Shown here: piece after piece, positions 1 to 4,957 of the stretch
How the letters are laid out: every line of letters starts with the position of its first letter
How positions within the stretch are numbered: position 1 is the stretch's first letter
Assembly (NCBI GenBank): GCA_046727895.1
Contig: JBKPDM010000186.1
Coordinates: 1-5,660, forward strand
Source: DATAOG01 sp046727895
GTDB taxonomy: Bacteria > Pseudomonadota > Alphaproteobacteria > Geminicoccales > Geminicoccaceae
DNA length: 5,660 nucleotides
Reading direction: 5' to 3'
Notes under the pieces: model-generated
Told to the model about the DNA's origin: nothing
The model's input: the letters and a program-made list of their open reading frames with translations, nothing else
Database searches by the model: none
Made by a program: the position numbers and the translations under genes

Positions 1-136
1 CCAATCCGCGCATGAGAGCTTGCTCAACCGTCGTCTCGAAAGCCCGCCGCCCGCCAGGCGCTTCGCCATTCACCAACCGACTTCGGCGCTTGCTGGAGAC
101 CATTCTGCTGCCCAATGGCTTGACCGCGAACATGAG
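1..136. other. Unassigned left flank of the IS element
   Basis: This stretch lies outside the left inverted repeat of the IS1182 element. Both strands have an open frame across it, but the segment is too short to judge and neither translation matches a family I recognise. The nine bases catgagagc occur at 11-19 and again at 131-139, the second copy running into the inverted repeat. It may be the end of a gene that begins outside the window or older mobile-element debris. Confidence 0.3.
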
Positions 137-156
137 AGCAGCCTGTCGGACTGAGG
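137..156 (+). repeat. Left terminal inverted repeat of the IS1182 element
   Basis: The sequence agcagcctgtcggact followed by gagg is the partner of the right end at 1675-1695. The two copies match over 16 bases without error, then over four more after one base is skipped. This end lies beyond the 3' end of the transposase gene. A 15-base part of it plus the next base recurs at 4297-4311. Confidence 0.85.
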
Positions 157-254
157 TCTGCCAAGTGAGGCCGGGTCGAGGGGGAGGTGCAGCTTTCATG
201 GGATCGGGACTGGGATCGGGGCCGGTTGGGTTGCGGCGCTGGGCGGCGCCATGG

Positions 255-1613
255 TCAGGCGGGGGTGAGGACGAACATCCGCCTCACGTTCCAGGCCAGG
301 GTGACCAGGTGCCACTCGCCTTTGGCCTTGGCGAGGCCGCGCAGGGAGAACTGGCGAAAGCCCATCACCGATTTGATGATGCCGAACACCGGCTCCGGCG
401 TCTGCTTGCGCAGGGCGTAGAGTTGCCGGCCTGCGGGCGTTGCCAGCCGATGTGCCATCGCCTCGAGCGGCGTGGGGCCCTGCGGCGCGGGCGGCGCGGC
501 GGCGAACCGCTCTTGCCAGGAGCGATGATGGCGCTCGCGCCCCGGCGCGATCAACGGCGCGATCTTGGCCTCGGCACAGGCCGCCACGTTCGCGTCGCTG
601 AAGTACCCGCTGTCCGCCAGCAGGGTCTCGGGCTGGCCCAGCGCCTCGGGCAGCCGGCCGAGCGCTGCCAGCATCGGCGCGACCTGCTCCTTGTCGTTGG
701 CGGCCTGGGCCACAGCGTTGGCCACCACCAGCAGGCTGCCGGTCGCCACCGCCGCCTGGGCGTTGTAGGCCTGCTCGAAGCCGCCGCCCGCCACCGGCAT
801 GATGCGCGAATCCGCGTCGGTCAGATTGACCTGGTCCTTCGGCCCGGGGCCTTCAGCCGGCGGCCGCGGCGGCCGGCCGCCCGGCTTGCGGCCGGTCTTG
901 CTGGCCTTGTCCGCGCGCGCCTGCATCGTCGCCGCATGCTCGGCCTGCTCCCGCTCGTAGCGCTCTTTCGCCCGCGCCTCGATCGTCGCCTTGGCCTCGG
1001 CAATGCGGGCCAGGCGCGCCTCGCGCCGGGCCAGCTCCTCCGGCACCGACATCCCGTCCGGCACATCCGCCGCGTCCGCCGCCTCGGCCAGCGCCATCAG
1101 CGCCGCGACCTCGGCCTTCAGCCGCGCCTCGATCTTCGCCGCATGCTCGTAAGACAGCGCGCTGTGCCGGCTGGCATTGGCGTGAACCTTGGTGCCGTCG
1201 AGCGCCACCGTGCCCAGCTTCAGCAGGCCCGCCGCCTGCGCCAGCAGCAGCGCCTGCACGAACAGCCCTTGAATCTCGGCAAGAAAGCGGCGTCGGAACG
1301 CCGCGATCGTGTCGTGATCGGGATGATCGTTGGCCGCAATGAAGCGGAACGCCACCGAATCGTAGGTCGCCCGCTCGATCTTGCGACTCGAGAGCACGTT
1401 CGTGGCATAGCCGTAAACCAAAAGCCCCAACAGCACGCTCGGGTGATACGACGCCGAGCCCGCGCCGCGATACGCCTTGACCATCGCCGACAGGTCGAGC
1501 TGCTCGATCACCTCGACCACGAAGCGCGCCAGATGCCGCTCCGGCAGCCATTCATCAATCGACGGCGGCAGCAGAAACCCGGTCTGACGATCAACCTGGC
1601 GAAAATTGCTCAT
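255..1613 (-). CDS. IS1182-family DDE transposase
   Basis: The protein cuts and joins the ends of its own element. From the ATG at 1613 it has 452 residues, normal for the family. The N-terminal part (about 15-115) matches the DUF772-type domain of IS5/IS1182 transposases, with FLLPPSIDEWLP near the start and ASYHPSVLLGLLVYGY at 54-69. The catalytic triad is readable: D139 in VALDGTKVHANAS, D334 in LLADSGYFSD and E407 in TPEPVFGIIKSVMGFRQFSLRG. Between the first two lies an Ala/Glu/Arg-rich stretch (about 158-235) likely to form a coiled coil, then a basic Gly/Pro-rich linker (240-260). A TTG ten codons upstream (1643) is in frame, but I prefer the ATG because family members start MSxFR. Its ribosome site is weak (AGGGA about 11 bases upstream). 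The frame shows no stop or shift. A long antisense frame across this gene is a GC-codon artefact. Confidence 0.93.
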   Translation of the reverse strand: MSNFRQVDRQTGFLLPPSIDEWLPERHLARFVVEVIEQLDLSAMVKAYRGAGSASYHPSVLLGLLVYGYATNVLSSRKIERATYDSVAFRFIAANDHPDHDTIAAFRRRFLAEIQGLFVQALLLAQAAGLLKLGTVALDGTKVHANASRHSALSYEHAAKIEARLKAEVAALMALAEAADAADVPDGMSVPEELARREARLARIAEAKATIEARAKERYEREQAEHAATMQARADKASKTGRKPGGRPPRPPAEGPGPKDQVNLTDADSRIMPVAGGGFEQAYNAQAAVATGSLLVVANAVAQAANDKEQVAPMLAALGRLPEALGQPETLLADSGYFSDANVAACAEAKIAPLIAPGRERHHRSWQERFAAAPPAPQGPTPLEAMAHRLATPAGRQLYALRKQTPEPVFGIIKSVMGFRQFSLRGLAKAKGEWHLVTLAWNVRRMFVLTPA

Positions 1614-1651
1614 GGCACCCACTGTCCCTGGTGGACCAACCAACTGATCCT

Positions 1652-1680
1652 ACCATATCTTGTCCCAACCCTCGCCTCAA
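1652..1680 (-). promoter_or_regulatory. Candidate promoter of the IS1182 transposase
   Basis: On the minus strand, TTGAGG (1675-1680, four of six consensus bases) is followed after exactly 17 bases by TATGGT (1652-1657, four of six). It lies just inside the right inverted repeat and about 40 bases upstream of the ATG at 1613, where an IS promoter is expected. Box quality is only moderate. Confidence 0.45.
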
Positions 1681-1695
1681 GTCCGACAGGCTGCT
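1675..1695 (-). repeat. Right terminal inverted repeat of the IS1182 element
   Basis: Read on the minus strand this end is agcagcctgtcggact followed by tgagg, the inverted partner of 137-156 with one extra T. It sits upstream of the transposase gene, and its inner edge supplies the proposed -35 box of the transposase promoter. Confidence 0.85.
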
Positions 1696-1767
1696 AGTGA
1701 TCTTCGCGCGCTGGCGGCCGGGCCTGGCGCTCGCTGTTCGATCTGCTCCCGCACCATATCAGCGGAC

Positions 1768-2553
1768 TTAAGAGCCGGCGTCGTGCGCTACAGGATCACG
1801 CGCGAGCACCGACCGCCCGCCGTCGATGGGGAGCGTCACGCCGCTGATGAAGCTCGCATCATCCGAGAGCAAGTAGGCAACGGCAGCGGCGACCTCCGAG
1901 GGCCGCCCCACTCGACCTATCGGGTGTAGCAGGCGCATCTCGTTCTCGATCCGCGCGGCCGCCACCGAGTCCTGCTCGTCGAGGAACGCCTTGTAGCGTT
2001 CGGTACCGATCGAACCCAACGCAACGGCGCTGACCCGGATGCCGCGCGCCCCGTACTCGACCGCCAGGGCCCGCGTCAGTCCTTCGATGCCGGCCTTGGC
2101 CGTCACGTACGGCAGGCATCCGGGGACCGCTTGCTGCGCCTGGTGGGATGAGACGTTGACGATCGCCCCACCGCTCCCTGCCGCCAGGAAACGGCGGATT
2201 GCGGTCGCGCAGCCGACTACGGCAGGGTTGAGGTTCAACGCGATCAGGTCCAGCACCACACGGATCGAGGCCGAGTGGAGTGAGGCGTCCCGGAAGACAG
2301 CGGCGTTGTTGACCCAGCCGGCGAGTGTGCCGGCGGCTTGTGCGAGATCAGCGGCCTGCTCGGCAATGGCCTCGTCGGCGGCATCGCCAGCAACGGCGAT
2401 GACGCGGCGACCGGCAGGATGGCTATCCGTCCAAGCCAACGCGACTGGATCGAGCTCAATTGCGACCACGTTGTCGACGTCACCGAGGAGTCGCTCGACC
2501 ACCGCACGGCCGATGCCGCGGCCCCCACCTGTCACCACGTAGGAACGGCTCAT
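1768..2553 (-). CDS. SDR-family NAD(P)-dependent oxidoreductase
   Basis: This is an intact 261-residue classical short-chain dehydrogenase/reductase, a soluble enzyme that oxidises an alcohol or reduces a carbonyl with a nicotinamide cofactor. The Rossmann glycine motif TGGGRGIG is at 8-15, the NNAA stabilising motif at 82-85, and the active-site tetrad is N107, S136, Y149 and K153 (YVTAK). The acidic residue E33 at the end of the second beta strand (VVAIELD) suggests NAD(H) rather than NADP(H); this is inference. The usual PG motif after strand 6 is LG here (ALGSIGT, 178-184). The C-terminal region ends in the family's SGVTLPIDGG. The substrate cannot be told; many relatives are annotated as 3-oxoacyl-ACP reductase-like or sugar/steroid dehydrogenases. 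The gene starts at ATG 2553, which overlaps the TGA of an upstream chimeric frame (ATGA). Its 3' end is 72 bases from the IS1182 right end, with no clear terminator between them. Confidence 0.92.
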   Translation of the reverse strand: MSRSYVVTGGGRGIGRAVVERLLGDVDNVVAIELDPVALAWTDSHPAGRRVIAVAGDAADEAIAEQAADLAQAAGTLAGWVNNAAVFRDASLHSASIRVVLDLIALNLNPAVVGCATAIRRFLAAGSGGAIVNVSSHQAQQAVPGCLPYVTAKAGIEGLTRALAVEYGARGIRVSAVALGSIGTERYKAFLDEQDSVAAARIENEMRLLHPIGRVGRPSEVAAAVAYLLSDDASFISGVTLPIDGGRSVLARDPVAHDAGS

Positions 2554-2557
2554 ATCA

Positions 2558-2564
2558 CCCTCCC
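2558..2564 (-). promoter_or_regulatory. Ribosome binding site of the SDR gene
   Basis: Read on the minus strand the sequence is GGGAGGG, four bases before the ATG at 2553. It is the strongest Shine-Dalgarno match in the window and fixes the start of the dehydrogenase. Confidence 0.7.
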
Positions 2565-2831
2565 GTCCACGTCGAGCCCATCAAAGGTTCTCTCGGAGAG
2601 GTGGCTCGGCAACCATTCGACCTTGCGCTGACCGCGGTTGGGGCCGTCGCTGCCTTCGTGGCGATGGTTCGGTACGAGGCGGGGACCATCACGGGTGGCG
2701 GGAGGCCTGGCGACCAGCTTCCTGGGCCACCCTGAGACCCGACGACCGCGCTGGCACCTCCATTTCATCCCGGTCGATCGCGCGCAGGAAGCCAAGGAAC
2801 TCCTGGGCTGGGTGCGCTCGAGCGCCTGGCG
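2565..2831 (+). other. Gene debris between the SDR gene and the IS630 remnant
   Basis: No intact gene lies here. Two short plus-strand translations may be relics. At about 2574-2699 one frame gives a hydrophobic helix (DLALTAVGAVAAFVAMVRYE) ending in a basic-aromatic pair, which looks like the last membrane segment of a transporter; a chromate-transporter C-terminus is one guess, weakly held. At about 2737-2772 a different frame reads ETRRPRWHLHFIP, close to the RPRWHxHFTP stretch near the C-terminal catalytic residue of IS630 transposases, but the following residues do not continue the family pattern. The order (C-terminal-like piece before the N-terminal piece at 2832) would require rearrangement or two copies. 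On the minus strand the chimeric frame from 3293 stays open throughout. Confidence 0.3.
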
Positions 2832-3005
2832 ATGGGTCGACCGAAGGCGGAACTCGTGTTGAGCGAGGAGGAGCAGGCGCAGTTGCAGTCGATCGCCCGG
2901 TCGCGGTCGCTGCCGGCAGATCGCGGCTTCTCCCGGTCCCGTGCGGCAGCAGAGGCCACCAACGCGACCGTGGGCAAGTGGCGCCGGCGCTTCGTCGCCC
3001 GCCGC
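2832..3005 (+). pseudogene. IS630-family transposase, 5' fragment with internal deletion
   Basis: The fragment encodes the start of an IS630-type transposase. Residues 1-29 (MGRPKAELVLSEEEQAQLQS to SLPA) match the characteristic opening of this group, and residues 43-58 (TNATVGKWRRRFVARR) match the end of its helix-turn-helix domain. The segment between (30-42) is shorter than in full-length relatives and unlike them, so a few tens of bases that encode the first helices have been lost or scrambled. Everything after ARR, including the DDE domain, is missing: the next base belongs to the methyltransferase-like gene on the other strand. The piece cannot make an active transposase. I saw no matching terminal repeats. 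Confidence 0.72.
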
Positions 3006-3293
3006 ATCCTTGCGGTCCGTGTAGGCAGGCAGATAGGCACTCAGCAGCCCGATCAGTGCGAAGGCCATGAGCACCCAGCGATTGGCACGGTCTTCGCGCT
3101 CACCGGGGCTGAGATTTCCGCCACTGAAGAGCGCTACCCCAGACATCACAAAGGTTGCGATCGCAAGGGCAATTCGGGCCCGGTGAGCGAAGAGCGCGGC
3201 GAACCCGCCCCAGCCGAGGATGGCGAGGCCGAGATATGCAAGGGTCCCCACGGTAGTAAAGGTCGCTAGTCTTGGCGCAGCGGTCATTGTCAT
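3006..3293 (-). pseudogene. Isoprenylcysteine methyltransferase-like membrane protein, 5' fragment
   Basis: About 96 residues remain of an integral membrane protein that resembles the N-terminal third of bacterial isoprenylcysteine carboxyl methyltransferase (ICMT)/phospholipid methyltransferase-like proteins. Three hydrophobic segments are visible at about 15-36, 39-58 and 73-92, with the signature-like stretch GGNLSPGEREDRANRWVL between the second and third, and YTDRKD at the end. The C-terminal S-adenosylmethionine-binding part of the family is absent, because the gene breaks at 3005/3006 where the IS630 fragment begins. Starts are possible at 3293 (MTMTAAP) or 3287; the ribosome site is poor. 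The frame does not stop at the break but runs on through antisense IS debris to a TGA at 2550-2552, giving a 247-residue chimera with an Arg-rich tail of no recognisable origin. Function is presumably lost. Confidence 0.65.
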
Positions 3294-3563
3294 CTCGCTC
3301 AGAGGGGCGCGCTCTTAGTATTCCCGGTATTCCTTGTGCCCGATCTTGCCCGGGCAGACCCTCGTGTGTGTTTCGTCGGCTCATGCTATGGGCGGCCTGT
3401 CGAAGCGAGCGAGGGAGCATCCGCGATCCGATCGCGAACCGGACTTTTGAAGCTGGCCAGCTCACAAAAGCCTCGTTGGTGATCGCGCCGACCGACCCGT
3501 CAAGTGACTTGAGAGTCGGAGTTGTGCCATAAATCCAGCTCATTCGCTTCGATGGGGGCATCC
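3294..3563. other. Divergent intergenic region
   Basis: This 270-base gap separates the minus-strand methyltransferase fragment from the plus-strand DUF899 gene and should hold promoters for both. I could not find convincing -35/-10 pairs. It contains the direct repeat tattcc at 3319-3324 and 3328-3333 (nine bases apart, a little under one helical turn) and the palindromes listed separately. Confidence 0.4.
3422..3470. promoter_or_regulatory. Adjacent palindromes, possible operator or hairpins
   Basis: Two perfect dyads lie side by side. The first is cgcgat-ccg-atcgcg (3422-3436). The second is the 12-base palindrome agctggccagct (3451-3462), bracketed by cttttg (3444-3449) and caaaag (3465-3470), which pair with each other. 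They lie about 95-140 bases upstream of the proposed DUF899 start, a place where a regulator could bind. No regulator gene is in the window, so the role is a guess; the second dyad could also form a hairpin in RNA. Confidence 0.4.
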
Positions 3564-4336
3564 ATGGGCGTGACCTTTCCCAATGAAAGTCTGGCGTATC
3601 GGGCCGCTCGCAATAAGCTACTGAAGCGCGAGGTAGGGCTCAGGCGCGAAATGGAGGCGGTGGCCGCGGAGATCCGAGCACTTCCGCCGGGTGATCCGGT
3701 TTCCGAGGACTACGAGTTCGATCATATTGACGCAAAGGGGGACCAGCGAAGGTGCGGCTGTCCGAACTGTTCCGGCCGGGCACCGATACCCTGATCATCT
3801 ACCATTACATGTTCCCCCGGCACCGCAGCGACCAGCGGCGGGGGCCGAGCAGTGGGCCGATAGCGCAGCTACCGCTGGAGGAAGGGCCGTGCCCATCTTG
3901 CACAGCTTTGCTCGACAACTGGGAGGGAGCGGTACCACACGTCGAGGGGCTGGGAGCCAACATCGCGGCCGTGGCCAAGGCACCGATCGAGCGGGTTGCG
4001 GGCTTCGCAGCGTATCGCGGCTGGCGCAATTTGAAGCTGCTTTCAGCCGCCAACAACAGCTTCAAACGCGACTATCATGGCGAGGACGAGGAGGGGCAGC
4101 AGGTGCCGATCCTTACCGTGTTCCACAAGGGCCCTGACGGGGTAATCAGGCTGAGCTGGGCCTCCGAACTGTTGTTCATGCCGACCGAGCCGGGGCAGGA
4201 TCCGCGGCATGTCGGCACGGTGGAGCCGATGTGGACCCTCTTGGACCTCACTCCCGGAGGGCGGCCGGACGCGAACGAGCAGATCGAATACGAATGCTGT
4301 CGGACTGAGGTGCCGGCGAATCCTCAGCAAGCATAA
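3564..4336 (+). pseudogene. DUF899 thioredoxin-like family protein, frameshifted
   Basis: The two halves of one gene lie in different frames. Frame one gives residues 1-59 from ATG 3564 (MGVTFPNESLAYRAARNKLL, a charged helix, then SEDYEFDHIDAKG). Frame two continues GPAKVRLSELF, DTLIIYHYMFP, then CPSC (C110, C113) and the C-terminal LLDLTPGGRPDANEQIEY. Together they make about 257 residues, near the usual length of DUF899 proteins, which have a thioredoxin-like fold and are poorly characterised; a redox role is suggested only by the fold and the two cysteines. The break is repaired by one extra G in the five-G run at 3737-3741. It could be a true mutation, a read error, or a programmed -1 shift, since the zero-frame codons read A AAG GGG. 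The start has ggggg five bases upstream; ATG 3552 and TTG 3522 are alternatives. The last 14 residues look foreign. Confidence 0.82.
4297..4311 (+). repeat. Isolated copy of an IS1182-type left end
   Basis: The 15 bases ctgtcggactgaggt are identical to 142-156 plus the next base of the IS1182 left end, including the ungapped form that distinguishes the left from the right repeat. The match stops soon after on both sides. It lies within the last codons of the DUF899 frame, just after the point (Y243) where the family domain normally ends. It may be the scar of a departed or decayed related element. Confidence 0.5.
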
Positions 4337-4719
4337 AGCAACTTTGAAACTGCGCGCCTCAGAATAGTAGCTTTGTTGAAGCCTGCGCAGACCTGGCTAT
4401 GCGGCAAGGCCGGGGCGGACGGCCGGTGCAGCAGGAGCAGGCCCAGGGGATGCGATAGCGGCGTTGGGGATGCTGGCTGGCCATTTCGGGTACGGCGAGG
4501 TCAAGCGGGCCTCCTAAAGGTGCAAGTGCAACCCTGGACAAATGCTTCCGGCATCGAAGAGCAGAAATCGGAAGTGGCTAACGGTGACCGCCGCTCGTCA
4601 CCCGCTGAAGTTCGCCAGCACCGCTCACCGCCGTCGCTTAGAAGCAGACGGCGGCCAACGCGCTCTCAACACCCCGGTAGCGCCTTGTGTTGCGAACATG
4701 CTACCCTTTCGCACCCGGC
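4337..4719. other. 383-base stretch without a recognisable gene
   Basis: I find no convincing gene here. A 60-codon minus-strand frame (4359-4541) and a plus-strand frame of similar size exist, but neither resembles a family I know, and both have the Arg/Pro/Ala-rich content of chance frames in GC-rich DNA. The region contains ggtgac/gtcacc (4583-4588 and 4597-4602), the tandem gtgcaa repeat near 4519-4530 and the hairpin at 4628-4654. Its position between an IS-end copy and a decayed transporter fragment suggests mobile-element debris. Confidence 0.4.
4628..4654. repeat. Strong imperfect hairpin
   Basis: The arms ccgccgtc (4628-4635) and gacggcgg (4647-4654) are perfect complements, and the stem can continue through gctt/aagc (4636-4639 and 4642-4645) with one bulged A. 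The GC-rich stem of 11-12 pairs lies 66 bases beyond the stop of the minus-strand TRAP permease remnant, a plausible terminator position. No T run follows on either strand, so an intrinsic terminator is unproven. Confidence 0.5.
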
Positions 4720-4897
4720 CTATTCAGTGAGTCGGATGGCGGCTTTGCCGAAGAACACCAGGTTGAGGCGTACATGGCGGTGGTGAAGGGGACGTCGTAG
4801 AACTTGCTCGCCATCAGGAGCGAGAGGCCATACGGGCGTGATCAGGCCGAACACCAGCGTGATAATGATCACCCAAGTGCACCGGGTTGATCCCGCC
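4720..4897 (-). pseudogene. TRAP transporter large permease (DctM type), 3' fragment with frameshifts
   Basis: Three reading frames must be joined to see the gene. Read on the minus strand they give GGINPVHLG, then VIIITLVFGLITP, then PYGLSLLMASKFYDVPFTTA plus MYAS, then NLVFFGKAAIRLTE and a stop (TAG at 4720-4722). GLITPPxGL is the hallmark of the last part of the large membrane subunit of TRAP uptake systems, which import organic acids with a periplasmic binding protein. The breaks are each explained by a small loss: two bases near 4875 (ggtgtgatc reduced to ggtgatc), two near the PP codons at about 4838, and one A near 4761. Only about 60 of the roughly 430 residues remain; upstream sequence changes abruptly at 4897/4898, and no partner subunits are present. 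It cannot be functional. Confidence 0.78.
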
Positions 4898-4957
4898 TTA
4901 CAAATACAGATGAAGCGCAAGCGGATGATTCGAGTCAAACCCTGTACTCGTGGTCCC

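Larger units (their letters stand above)
137..1695 (-). mobile_element. Complete IS1182-family insertion sequence
   Basis: The element is about 1.56 kb, within the usual size range of IS1182-family elements, and carries one transposase gene on the minus strand. Its ends are inverted repeats: agcagcctgtcggact at 137-152 is repeated exactly in reverse complement at 1680-1695, and the match continues into gagg after a one-base gap. The flanks do not show a short target duplication: bases before the left end (gaacatgag) and after the right end (agtgatctt) differ. The original flanks may therefore have been lost by recombination or deletion, or the insertion mode left no duplication. Exact outer boundaries are uncertain by a few bases. 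The transposase frame is intact, so the copy may be active. Confidence 0.88.

Noticed and set aside
853..1551. A 232-codon minus-strand frame overlapping the transposase.
   Set aside because: It is an out-of-frame reading of the transposase gene with low-complexity Gly/Ala/Arg composition and no family motif.
12..1697. A 561-codon open frame on the plus strand.
   Set aside because: It lies antisense to the clear IS1182 transposase, runs through both inverted repeats, and has the Arg/Leu/Gly-rich content typical of shadow frames in GC-rich DNA.
1696..1767. A short frame starting at ATG 1757 (minus) running toward the IS, as a gene truncated by the IS.
   Set aside because: Only about 20 codons remain before the IS end, with no ribosome site and no recognisable sequence.
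2039..2542. A 167-codon plus-strand frame opposite the dehydrogenase.
   Set aside because: The minus strand carries an intact SDR with all catalytic motifs, so this is its shadow.
4408..4424. ggccg/cggcc inverted repeat as a terminator for the DUF899 gene.
   Set aside because: The stem is only five pairs, has no T run and lies over 70 bases past the stop.
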